Shown in pieces: positions 25,983-34,011 of a DNA stretch of 64,000 nucleotides. This DNA is from a bacterium (GTDB lineage: Bacteria; Zhuqueibacterota; QNDG01; JAGLOF01): contig JAFGRY010000027.1 in NCBI GenBank assembly GCA_016934955.1, positions 108,220-172,219 of the forward strand. Reading direction: 5' to 3'. The translations under genes and the position numbers were made by a program. The number at the start of each line of letters is the position of its first letter. Positions within the stretch are counted from its first letter, which is position 1. The notes under the pieces were generated by a model. The model saw only the letters and a program-made list of their open reading frames with translations, was not told where the DNA came from and made no database searches.

Positions 25983-26261
25983 TGCATCCAGCGGTGGCGC
26001 TGACTGCCGGGCGGGCGCACGATGATGGAGCATCCCACTTCCATTAATGCCGCACTATTCGCTTCCCTATGTTCAGGCGTTTATCCCGTCTCCGGATGGT
26101 ACTCTCCCCGGTTTTATCCGCGCATGGCTGTTACTGTGCTGTCGGGAGCGTTTCGGCAATGAACGCGACAGCACTCCGGACCCGTACCGGCAGGTGGATT
26201 TTTTCTTGATTGTGCAGCGAAGAATACGTACCTTTACTGCCGATTGACGCCATACCGGAGA

Positions 26262-26909
26262 ATGATGATCTGCACGAATAAAAATTGTTTTTCCACTGAG
26301 ACGATTCGACGGCTCTCTGTCTACCTGCAGAATCTGCGCAGAATCAGGGAGACCGGCACCCACACTATTTCTTCCCGGGAAATTGGCGCCATTCTCAATG
26401 TTACGCCGGCCCAATTCCGGAAAGATCTCTCCTATTTTGGTGAATTCGGCCGTCGCGGAGTGGGGTATGAGACCGATCAGCTGATCAGTGTGCTGGAGCA
26501 TATTCTCGGGGTCAACAAGGCGTATTACATCGGTATCGTCGGAGCCGGGCGTCTCGGCAGGGCTCTGATCAACTATCACGGGTTCGCTGGATCCAATATA
26601 CGTGTCCGAGCGGCATTCGATGTTGATCCGGAGAAGATCGGAACCGTTGTGCATGGCATCACTGTATATGCCATGGATGACTTCTTTGCCACAGTCAGAG
26701 AGCACGGGATCGATATATGTGTCCTGAGTGTGCCCGTGGAAGGAGCGCAGCAGGCGACAAATAGTATCGTTGCCGCAGGCGTCAAAGCGATTCTGAATTT
26801 TTCTCCGGTGATTCTGCAGGTTCCTGATACGGTCTATATCCAGAACATCGATATGCTGAGTGAGCTTGAACGCCTGATTTTTTATCTCAACAACGATACC
26901 AGCCGATAA
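26262..26909 (+). CDS. rex: Redox-sensing transcriptional repressor Rex
   Basis: A dimeric repressor that senses the NADH/NAD+ ratio and controls fermentation and respiration genes. The N-terminal winged helix contains ISSREIGAILNVTPAQFRKDLSYFGEFGRRGVGYE, the strongest signature of the family. The Rossmann domain has YYIGIVGAGRLGRALINY, followed by AAFDVDPEKIG and ICVLSVPVEGAQQATNSIVAAGVKAILNFSP. The start is uncertain: ATG 26262 or 26265, with GGAG just before, or TTG 26244. Bases 25983-26261 hold no convincing gene. A Rex protein implies a facultative or anaerobic lifestyle, in line with the Fe-S reductase at 5339. Confidence 0.92.
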   Translation: MMICTNKNCFSTETIRRLSVYLQNLRRIRETGTHTISSREIGAILNVTPAQFRKDLSYFGEFGRRGVGYETDQLISVLEHILGVNKAYYIGIVGAGRLGRALINYHGFAGSNIRVRAAFDVDPEKIGTVVHGITVYAMDDFFATVREHGIDICVLSVPVEGAQQATNSIVAAGVKAILNFSPVILQVPDTVYIQNIDMLSELERLIFYLNNDTSR

Positions 26910-26928
26910 ATGGGTGCTTTCGGGTGCC

Positions 26929-26955
26929 CCGTTTCACTGTTCGCAGTGCAAACGG
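26929..26955. terminator. Bidirectional hairpin between convergent genes
   Basis: CCGTTTCACTG (26929-26939) pairs with CAGTG-C-AAACGG (26944-26955), with one bulged C and a TTCG tetraloop. It sits between the ends of rex and the histidine kinase gene. No long T-run. Confidence 0.6.
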
Positions 26956-26976
26956 ATCCAGAGTGCGGAAACGTGA

Positions 26977-28320
26977 TTAGAACTGCAGGGTAAATACGGT
27001 TTTTTCCTTCGGCCGGGACGACACCCTGATCGACCCGCCGTGCATGCGCATGATCTGTCTGGCAAGGCTCAGCCCGATACCGGTGCCGTCTTTTTTTGTA
27101 GTGAAAAAGGGAATGAAGATTTTACTTTGCACCTCCTCCAGAATCCCCTTCCCGTTGTCCTCCACGGTGATGCAGGGCCGGCCGCTCCCTGAGATGCAGG
27201 CGCACAGCTGAACGCAGGGGTCCGGCCTGCCGGCGAGGGCGTGCTCGGCGTTTTTAACGAGATTGATCAGGACCTGCTCGATCATATTCGGATCGGCGGT
27301 AAGCTCCAGTGAGCGTGGATCGATATCGAGCGCAAAGGCGATACCCCTGGTCTCCAGTGATTGCCGCAGGAGCTGCTCGATTCTCGAGAAGAGATCCGAG
27401 ACGGGAACGATCTGGAAGTCCGGGGCCGGCAGCCGGGTCAGATGCCGGTATGATTCGACAAAATGCAGGAGTCCGCTGCTGCGTTTTTCAATTATTTTCA
27501 GCGCTTTGTGAATGTCTTCCTTTACGTCTGAGGGGATCGTGGCATCAGTGCATTTTTCCCTGATCAGCGCTTCCGCTGTTGAGGCCAGGGAGGCAATCGG
27601 GGTAATTGAGTTCATTATCTCATGGGTCAGAACTCTGATGAGGTTCTGCCAGGCCTCCATCTCCTTTTCTTCCAGCTCACTCTGGATGTTCTGCAGGGAC
27701 ACCAGGGTGTATTTTTCATCGCGCAGAATAAATGCGGTGGTGTGTACCATGACCTGAAGAATTGCTTCGGCCTGCTGAATTTTGATCAGCCGGTTTTCCC
27801 CGGTTCTGAGATTCAGGAAGGTATGGGAGAGCCCGGGATTCACGGTGTCGAGGTCGGACACGGATCGGAGGGTGACCACCTTCAGGAGTTTCTTTGCCGC
27901 ATTATTGACCATTTCGACGCTGCCATCGGTGCGAAAGGCGATCAGGCCGATTCCGATATGCTGAACGACCGTCTGCAGGTAGCGGTACTGCATCTCGGTC
28001 TCGGCGCGGGTGTCGATGAATTTTTGAAGCACTTTATTGAAGGCGTTGTGCAGATTCTGCTGGATCTTCCCCGAGCCCGGCGCATTGAAAACCTGAGAGA
28101 AATCTTCATAGGTGACCGCATCGAGAAACTGGGTCAGATCCCGCTGTGTTTTTTCCACATAGCGTATGAGCCGGTACACTTGATACGCGGCGGCGGCTCC
28201 AAGAACCGCGATGAATGCCGGATGGCCGGTCCGGGTATAGAACTGAAAAAGCAGGAACAGCGTCGCCGCGATCATGAAAGAGCGAACCAGACATTGAATG
28301 CGGAAATGCCTAAAGATCAT
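26977..28320 (-). CDS. NtrY/AtoS-like sensor histidine kinase
   Basis: A membrane kinase of 447 residues. Two N-terminal hydrophobic helices (about 14-50) are followed by a linker with RYVEKTQRDL and a PAS domain (about 112-200, YLQTVVQHIGIGLIAFRTDGSVEMVNNAAKKLL). The HisKA box LTHEIMNSITP holds the phospho-accepting His233. The ATPase domain has N-box INLVKNAEHAL, VEDNGKGI and GTGIGLSLARQIMRMHGG. The start codon overlaps the NtrC-type regulator gene by 11 bases, so the two form a pair. Its first 146 residues match, without gaps, those of the phosphatase encoded at 29744-31132. Confidence 0.92.
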   Translation of the reverse strand: MIFRHFRIQCLVRSFMIAATLFLLFQFYTRTGHPAFIAVLGAAAAYQVYRLIRYVEKTQRDLTQFLDAVTYEDFSQVFNAPGSGKIQQNLHNAFNKVLQKFIDTRAETEMQYRYLQTVVQHIGIGLIAFRTDGSVEMVNNAAKKLLKVVTLRSVSDLDTVNPGLSHTFLNLRTGENRLIKIQQAEAILQVMVHTTAFILRDEKYTLVSLQNIQSELEEKEMEAWQNLIRVLTHEIMNSITPIASLASTAEALIREKCTDATIPSDVKEDIHKALKIIEKRSSGLLHFVESYRHLTRLPAPDFQIVPVSDLFSRIEQLLRQSLETRGIAFALDIDPRSLELTADPNMIEQVLINLVKNAEHALAGRPDPCVQLCACISGSGRPCITVEDNGKGILEEVQSKIFIPFFTTKKDGTGIGLSLARQIMRMHGGSIRVSSRPKEKTVFTLQF

Positions 28321-29683
28321 ATTTTTCCATTCGGCGATAGAGCGCCGCTCTGGTCAGACCCAGTTCTGCGGCCGCGCGGCTGATATTGCCGTGATGTTTG
28401 GAAAGCGTTCGTCTGATCACCGTTTTTTCCACCGTTTCCAGATGGTAATCTTCAAAGACAAAGCCGTCCTGCTGCATCACCGGTTCTGGCAGGAAAATAT
28501 CCGGGGGCTGAAGCAGCGGTTTTTCACTCATAATGACAGCCCGTTCGATGGTGTGCTGCAGTTCGCGCACGTTTCCGGGCCAGTGGTATGTCTGCAGTTT
28601 TTTCCCGGCCGCCGCAGATACGCTCCGTTTCTGCACGTTATATTTTCTGGAGTATACAGTGAGAAAATGGGCGACCAGGGCGGGAATATCCTCCTGCCGG
28701 TCCCGCAGCGGCGGGATCGTAATCTCTACCGTATTGATCCGGTAGAGAAGATCCTGGCGGAAGGAGTTGTCCTGTACCATTGAGTGGATCGGCATATTTG
28801 TGGCACAGATGAGCCGGATGTCTATGGGCCTGGGCCGGTTCGAACCTACCCGGATGACTTCCCGCCGCTGCAGCACCGTGAGCAATTTTGACTGCAGGGT
28901 GCGGGGCAGGTTGCCGATTTCATCGAGAAAAAGTGTACCTCCCGAGGCAACCTCGAATCTTCCCACACGGTCCTCACGGGCATCGGTAAATGCGCCTTTT
29001 ACATGGCCGAACAGCTCGCTTTCGAACAGGTTTTCGGTAATGGCCCCCATATCCACGGTGATGAACACCTCTTCCGACCGGCGGGAGTTCCGGTGGAGGG
29101 CACGGGCGACCAGTTCCTTTCCGGTTCCGTTTTCTCCCAGGATGAGCACGTTGGCATCAGTGGCGGCGACTTTGCCGATGACGTCCAGCACTGTTCTGGT
29201 CGCCTCACTGTTGCCGATAAAATCGTGAAACGGTGAATCGAGGTCGGCGCTCAGCTGTTTTTGGCGGGTTCTCAGGCTGTCCAGCTGGATACGTGAGTCG
29301 TGCAGCTTCAGTGCTGATGAAACGGTGGCCAGCAGTTTTTCGTTCTGCCAGGGCTTGAGCACAAAGTCGGTGGCACCCTCCTTGATCGCCCTGACCGCCA
29401 TCTCCACATCACCGTAGGCGGTGATCATCACCACGATGGCTGACGGCCGGATCTCGAGAATTTTCTGGAGCCATTGGAATCCTTCCGTTCCGCTGGTGAC
29501 ATCCTGGCTGTAATTCATGTCCAGGAGGATGACGTCGTAGGATTCATTTTTCAGGAGCGCCGGAATGCGGCCGGGGTCTTTTTCCGTGTGGACTTCCGCG
29601 ACGTGCTGTTTTAGAAAGAGCCTGGCCGCCTGGAGGACATCCTCATTATCATCGATGATGAGAATTTTACTGTCTGAGCTCAT
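28310..29683 (-). CDS. NtrC-family response regulator (sigma-54 activator)
   Basis: A 457-residue cytoplasmic regulator, partner of the adjacent kinase. The receiver domain has ILIIDDNED and phospho-acceptor Asp55 in VILLDMN. The AAA+ domain has Walker A GENGTGKE and Walker B LFLDEIGN. A Fis-type helix-turn-helix ends the protein (ISRAAAELGLTRAALYRRMEKYDL). The sigma-54 contact loop reads GAFTDA instead of GAFTGA, a substitution known from AtoC-like relatives. The likely target is the divergent export operon beginning at 31329, which has a possible -24/-12 promoter. It starts 60 bases after the phosphatase gene. Confidence 0.93.
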   Translation of the reverse strand: MSSDSKILIIDDNEDVLQAARLFLKQHVAEVHTEKDPGRIPALLKNESYDVILLDMNYSQDVTSGTEGFQWLQKILEIRPSAIVVMITAYGDVEMAVRAIKEGATDFVLKPWQNEKLLATVSSALKLHDSRIQLDSLRTRQKQLSADLDSPFHDFIGNSEATRTVLDVIGKVAATDANVLILGENGTGKELVARALHRNSRRSEEVFITVDMGAITENLFESELFGHVKGAFTDAREDRVGRFEVASGGTLFLDEIGNLPRTLQSKLLTVLQRREVIRVGSNRPRPIDIRLICATNMPIHSMVQDNSFRQDLLYRINTVEITIPPLRDRQEDIPALVAHFLTVYSRKYNVQKRSVSAAAGKKLQTYHWPGNVRELQHTIERAVIMSEKPLLQPPDIFLPEPVMQQDGFVFEDYHLETVEKTVIRRTLSKHHGNISRAAAELGLTRAALYRRMEKYDL

Positions 29684-29743
29684 GGAGGCGTTTCCCTGGT
29701 TAGTTATATAATGTAACGGACAATTTGCATATTCGCAACTGTT

Positions 29744-31132
29744 TTAGACCGCTTTGAGAGCGACCATCGTCATGTCGTCACTCTGGGGCTGCCCGGCGGT
29801 ATACTGAATCACATCGTGGTGTACCCGTTCAATAAGATCCGGCAGTGGACAATCCGTTCTTGCCCGTATGGACGCGAGCAGCCGCTCTTCCCCAAACGGT
29901 TCCTGAAAGCTGTTCATCGCTTCGGTGAATCCGTCGGTATAGAGAATGAAGAGATCTCCGGGCTCCAATGTCATCCGATGCATGCGGATTGATGATGCAA
30001 ACAGGGAGTTACCATGGAGCCCGAGGGCGATTCCGGGCGGATTTACGAATGACAGGCTGTTGTGCCGGGCACAATAATAGACAGCAGGATTGTGCCCGGC
30101 GCTGAATGCCCGGATTTCCCGGGTTTCGCTGGTGTAATCAAGGAAAAACAGGGTGAGGAAAATATGCGGTTCCATATATTCGTAGAGCAGCTGATTCAGG
30201 GTGACCAGGAGTGAGCGGCCGTCGGTCCGCCCCCTGGCGAGACTCTGTATCATCCCCTTTGCCAGGGTTGTGTAAAAAGCGGCGGGTACGCCTTTACCGG
30301 AAACATCTCCGATAACGATACCGAGCCGGTCCCGGTCCCGGCTGATAAAATCATAGTAGTCGCCACCCACTTCCTCGGCCGGAGAACAGTAGCCCTCCAC
30401 CTGCAGACCGGGAAAACGGGGCGTGGTCCTGGGAGAGAGATTCAGCTGCACCTGGCGCGCGATATCCAGCTCTTTGCTCAGCCGTTCATGCTCCAGCTCA
30501 TTGCTGATGTCATGCAGGGAGATGAGCGTAAACAGCCGGGCTTCCTTACGGAATTTTACCGAAGAGGCCGCAAGCTGCCTGCTGTCGGGGCCGCGAATGA
30601 TCATCGTGCGTTCCGGACCGTCACTTGTCAGCAGTGCTTCGAGAGCGCAGCCCTTTCCGGCGAGATGTCTGACCGTATGTATGTCTCCGGCTCCCAGCAT
30701 CTTTTTCGCGGCCGTGTTGATCAGATCGATGGTGCCGTCTTCCCGGACAGAGAGCAGCCCTGTTCCCGCCTGCTGAATTATGGTGTTCAGGTACTGAGAC
30801 TGCGCTTCACTGCGGCTGCGTATTTCGCGTATGGTCGTAATGACACGGTTCAGCTCTTCACTGAGCAAACGGTAGGTTCCGCCGCGAAAGCCGTCCGAGA
30901 AGCTTTCGGAAAAATCATGGTGATGTACAGCCGCAAACAACCGTGCGAGGTCGCGGTTTGTTTTATCATTGTAGCGCATGAGAGAATAGATTTGGATAAC
31001 AAGCAGCGTCAGAAAGGACAGGATGAGAAACGGCGGCCGGGCCTGTGCCGCAAGCAGGAAGATGCCCCCCATGGTGATAAATATCACCGTGAAGCGTACT
31101 ATGTTTTGAAAGACCGATGATCTGATATGCAT
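29744..31132 (-). CDS. Membrane PAS-SpoIIE serine/threonine phosphatase (RsbU-like)
   Basis: A 462-residue PP2C-type phosphatase with a membrane sensor. Two hydrophobic helices (about 10-50) and a PAS domain (about 112-200) are followed by the SpoIIE domain with its metal-binding aspartates: EVGGDYYDF, IGDVSGKGVPAAF, FILYTDGFTEAMN and QSDDMTMVAL. ATG 31132 is chosen over an upstream GTG at 31180, because from there the protein aligns without gaps with the start of the neighbouring histidine kinase (RYNDKTNRDL at the same position, 53-62). The dephosphorylated partner, normally an anti-anti-sigma factor, is not encoded in this window. It probably shares its stimulus with the kinase. Confidence 0.9.
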   Translation of the reverse strand: MHIRSSVFQNIVRFTVIFITMGGIFLLAAQARPPFLILSFLTLLVIQIYSLMRYNDKTNRDLARLFAAVHHHDFSESFSDGFRGGTYRLLSEELNRVITTIREIRSRSEAQSQYLNTIIQQAGTGLLSVREDGTIDLINTAAKKMLGAGDIHTVRHLAGKGCALEALLTSDGPERTMIIRGPDSRQLAASSVKFRKEARLFTLISLHDISNELEHERLSKELDIARQVQLNLSPRTTPRFPGLQVEGYCSPAEEVGGDYYDFISRDRDRLGIVIGDVSGKGVPAAFYTTLAKGMIQSLARGRTDGRSLLVTLNQLLYEYMEPHIFLTLFFLDYTSETREIRAFSAGHNPAVYYCARHNSLSFVNPPGIALGLHGNSLFASSIRMHRMTLEPGDLFILYTDGFTEAMNSFQEPFGEERLLASIRARTDCPLPDLIERVHHDVIQYTAGQPQSDDMTMVALKAV

Positions 31133-31163
31133 GGGTGTGTGCCGTTTATATTGTGACAGTAAG

Positions 31164-31201
31164 TGTCCGGTTTCGAACACAACATGTGTTGTCAGCGGAC
31201 A
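31164..31201. promoter_or_regulatory. Nested inverted repeats, possible enhancer
   Basis: TGTCCG (31164-31169) and CGGACA (31196-31201) enclose AACAC (31176-31180) and GTGTT (31186-31190), nearly symmetric about 31183. The centre is about 100 bases before the expected transcription start at 31281, a typical distance for a sigma-54 activator site. Confidence 0.4.
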
Positions 31202-31253
31202 AAGAGATGAAGTTTTTCAGAAACAAAACCTATGTAATCTTATAAAAAACAAC

Positions 31254-31269
31254 AATGGCATACTTATTG
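31254..31269 (+). promoter_or_regulatory. Possible sigma-54 promoter of the export operon
   Basis: TGGCATA, four bases, TTGTT has the GG-to-GT spacing of a -24/-12 promoter, but the -12 element is GT instead of GC and the -24 element lacks the final CG. It is 60 bases before the adaptor gene, opposite a sigma-54 regulator operon. Confidence 0.45.
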
Positions 31270-31328
31270 TTCAATACAGGGCGTGCAACTATTATACCGA
31301 TGATTGATGGAGAACAGGGAGCGGCACG

Positions 31329-32585
31329 GTGTCAATGGATAGAAAAATCGAAAAGAAACGCTGGACGGGCAAACGTATCGCCGCGATTGCGGCGGGAGGC
31401 GTGATCGGTATCGTGATTCTTCGCCAGATCGTGTTCCCGGACCACAGCCGGAAACTGAATGTGTCTGCCGAGCGGCTGACCATCGCAACGGTCAGTCTGG
31501 GAGAGTTTCAGGAGTTCACGCCGGTTTACGGGACGGTACTGCCCATCAGGACCCAGTATCTTTCCGCGCTCGAAGGCGGACAGGTGGAAGAGGTGTACAT
31601 CGAATCAGGCGCTGCGGTGAAGCAGGGCGACAGGATCCTGAAACTGGAAAACACCAGTTTGCTTATCGATATCATGTGGCGTGAATCGGAGGTGTATGAT
31701 GCGGAAAACCGGCTTCGCACCACCAGGCTGTCGATGGAACAGAATGCGCTTTCTCTTAAACGAAATCGTATCGATCTCGAATATCAGATGGACCTGACCA
31801 GACGGGCCTTTGAGCGGGCAAAACAATTATATGAAAAGGATCTGCTCGCCGCTGAAGAGTATGAGCTGGCCCGGGATGAATACCTCTACAATCAGAAAAA
31901 ATTCAGTCTCAATCTCGAATCCATGAAAACGGACTCGCTCTTTCGGAAAGTGCAGGTCGGCCAGCTCGAGAATTCTCTGGCTCGTATGAGGCAGAATCTG
32001 GGCCTGGTAAAGCAGAAACAGGACAATCTCACGGTGAAGGCGCCCATTGACGGTCACCTGACATCTCTCACGGCCGAGATCGGCGAGACCGTCAGCCGGG
32101 GACAGCGAATCGGCCAGATCGATGTCATGGATGCGTTCAAGGTCAGGGCCGAAATTGACGAATACTATCTGAACAGGGTTGAAGAGGGCCGGTACGGAAC
32201 GTTTGAATACAATAATAAAACCCACACGCTGGTCATTTCCAAGGTCTACCTGGAAGTGAGAGAAAACAAGTTCGAAGTCGATCTGGAGTTTGTGGGAGAG
32301 CAGCCCTCCGGCATTCGCAGGGGTCTTTCGCTGAATATCCGTCTTGAGCTGGGGAATCTCACCGAGGCCCTGCTGCTTCCTCAGGGCGGATTTTTTCAGA
32401 ATACGGGCGGACGCTGGGTATATGTCGTCGATCCGGACGGAAGCACCGCTGTCAGACGGGAAATTCAGCTCGGCCGTGAAAACCCGGAGGTGTTCACCGT
32501 GCTGGGCGGTCTCGAGGCCGGCGAGCGGGTCATCATTTCACCGTATGATAATTTCGGAGAAGCCGATATACTGGTGTTGAAATAA
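31329..32585 (+). CDS. HlyD/MacA-type periplasmic adaptor protein
   Basis: The membrane-fusion subunit of an export system, 418 residues. An inner-membrane anchor (RIAAIAAGGVIGIVILRQIVF) leads to the lipoyl-like half (YLSALEGGQVEEVYIESGAAVKQGDRILKLEN). A long alpha-helical hairpin follows (about 115-230, rich in Leu/Gln/Arg). The second lipoyl half is LTVKAPIDGHLTSLTAEIGETVSRGQRIGQI, and the beta-barrel and proximal domains end in EVFTVLGGLEAGERVIISPYDN. GTG 31329 has AGGGAG seven bases upstream; ATG 31335 is the alternative. It is the first of four export genes and divergent from the two-component genes. Confidence 0.9.
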   Translation: MSMDRKIEKKRWTGKRIAAIAAGGVIGIVILRQIVFPDHSRKLNVSAERLTIATVSLGEFQEFTPVYGTVLPIRTQYLSALEGGQVEEVYIESGAAVKQGDRILKLENTSLLIDIMWRESEVYDAENRLRTTRLSMEQNALSLKRNRIDLEYQMDLTRRAFERAKQLYEKDLLAAEEYELARDEYLYNQKKFSLNLESMKTDSLFRKVQVGQLENSLARMRQNLGLVKQKQDNLTVKAPIDGHLTSLTAEIGETVSRGQRIGQIDVMDAFKVRAEIDEYYLNRVEEGRYGTFEYNNKTHTLVISKVYLEVRENKFEVDLEFVGEQPSGIRRGLSLNIRLELGNLTEALLLPQGGFFQNTGGRWVYVVDPDGSTAVRREIQLGRENPEVFTVLGGLEAGERVIISPYDNFGEADILVLK

Positions 32586-32597
32586 CAAGGAGCAGAC

Positions 32598-33287
32598 ATG
32601 ATTCGCACAAGAAATCTGAAAAAGGTCTATCAGACCGAAGAGATTGAGACAACCGCGCTCAACAATGTCAATATTGAAGTGAAACCGGGAGAATTCGTAT
32701 CGATCATGGGTCCGTCCGGGTGCGGAAAGTCGACGCTTCTCAATCTCCTGGGGCTGCTGGACAATCCAACCAGCGGCGAGTACTGGTTTCTCGATCAGGA
32801 TGTCGCCCGTTATTCGGAACGGCAGCGGGCCAATCTGAGAAAATCGAATATCGGTTTTGTATTCCAGAGTTTTAATCTCATCGATGAACTGACCGTATTT
32901 GAAAATGTGGAACTGCCGCTTCTCTATCTGGGCGTGGGAGGATCGGATCGCAGGAAAATGGTCCATGCGGTGCTGGAGCAGATGCAGATGATGCATCGCC
33001 GGAATCATTTTCCGCAGCAGCTCTCGGGGGGGCAGCAGCAGCGGGTGGCCGTCGCCCGGGCTATCGTTGTCGAGCCGAAGCTGATACTTGCCGATGAACC
33101 GACGGGAAATCTCGACTCGGCCCATGGCGATGAAGTGATGCAGATGATCATGGATCTGCACGAGCGGGGGACCACGATTATCATGGTGACCCATTCACCG
33201 GCGTACGCGGAGTATGGTCAGCGGGTTATCCATCTGTTCGACGGGCACGTCGTTACGGAGAATATGAAAGATACGTTCCATGTCTAG
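32598..33287 (+). CDS. ABC exporter ATP-binding protein 1 (MacB/LolD type)
   Basis: A 229-residue ATPase of the MacB/LolD/FtsE class, which drives mechanotransmission rather than classic transport. It has Walker A MGPSGCGKST, Q-loop VFQSFNLIDELTV, signature LSGGQQQRVAVARA, Walker [14 protein letters not shown] and switch His in MVTHSPAYAEYG. It starts 12 bases after the adaptor gene and probably pairs with the second ATPase and the permease downstream. Confidence 0.93.
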   Translation: MIRTRNLKKVYQTEEIETTALNNVNIEVKPGEFVSIMGPSGCGKSTLLNLLGLLDNPTSGEYWFLDQDVARYSERQRANLRKSNIGFVFQSFNLIDELTVFENVELPLLYLGVGGSDRRKMVHAVLEQMQMMHRRNHFPQQLSGGQQQRVAVARAIVVEPKLILADEPTGNLDSAHGDEVMQMIMDLHERGTTIIMVTHSPAYAEYGQRVIHLFDGHVVTENMKDTFHV

Positions 33288-33296
33288 GAGCCGCAC

Positions 33297-33956
33297 ATGA
33301 TAGAATTGACGGGAATAGAACGATCGTACAGCAACGGACACATCACCACGTATGTGCTTCGCGGGATAGATCTCGCCGTGCGGGAAGGCGAGTTTCTTAC
33401 GGTCATGGGGCCATCGGGTGCAGGGAAGTCGACCCTGCTCTACATTATGGGCATGCTCGATTCACCCACGGCGGGAGCATATATATTCAACGGGAAACCG
33501 GTGCACCTGCTCAGGGAAAAGGAGCGGAACGAGCTGCACAAGAATTACATCGGGTTTATATTTCAGCAGTATCATCTCATCGATGAGTTGACGGTGTATG
33601 AAAATATCGAGACACCGCTTCTCTACAAAAAGGTGAGATCTTCGGAGCGAAAAGCGAGGGTGGCCGATATGCTCGACCGGTTCAATATCGTTGCCAAGAA
33701 AGACCTGTTTCCTTCCCAGCTTTCCGGCGGCCAGCAGCAGCTTGTCGGTATTGCGCGGGCGGTCGCGGCCGGACCACGGCTCATCCTGGCGGATGAACCC
33801 ACGGGCAATCTCAATTCTGAGCAGGGCACGGAGATTATGCAGCTGCTGAAACAGCTGAACAAAGACGGTACGACGATTGTTCAGGTGACGCATTCAGAAG
33901 AGAAGGCCGCATACGGTGACAGGATTATTCGGCTGAAAGACGGATGGATCGAATAA
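33297..33956 (+). CDS. ABC exporter ATP-binding protein 2 (MacB/LolD type)
   Basis: A second ATPase of the same class, 219 residues, related to but clearly distinct from the first. Walker A is [11 protein letters not shown]-loop [14 protein letters not shown], signature [14 protein letters not shown], Walker [14 protein letters not shown] and switch His [18 protein letters not shown] precedes ATG 33297. Two separate ATPase genes with a single permease gene suggest a hetero-dimeric ATP engine under the duplicated permease. Confidence 0.92.
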   Translation: MIELTGIERSYSNGHITTYVLRGIDLAVREGEFLTVMGPSGAGKSTLLYIMGMLDSPTAGAYIFNGKPVHLLREKERNELHKNYIGFIFQQYHLIDELTVYENIETPLLYKKVRSSERKARVADMLDRFNIVAKKDLFPSQLSGGQQQLVGIARAVAAGPRLILADEPTGNLNSEQGTEIMQLLKQLNKDGTTIVQVTHSEEKAAYGDRIIRLKDGWIE

Positions 33957-34011
33957 TCGCAGCGGTCCGCTCGAACCGAATAGTGTCCGGAAGAGAAGAC
34001 CGGCAGGGGAT

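Noticed and set aside
26047..26247. Open frame of 66 codons upstream of rex
   Set aside because: No ribosome binding site and no family likeness. A long minus-strand frame covers the same bases, as expected by chance in GC-rich DNA.
31133..31180. GTG start at 31180 for the phosphatase
   Set aside because: It has no binding site and overlaps the inverted repeat. The ATG at 31132 gives gap-free alignment with the neighbouring kinase.
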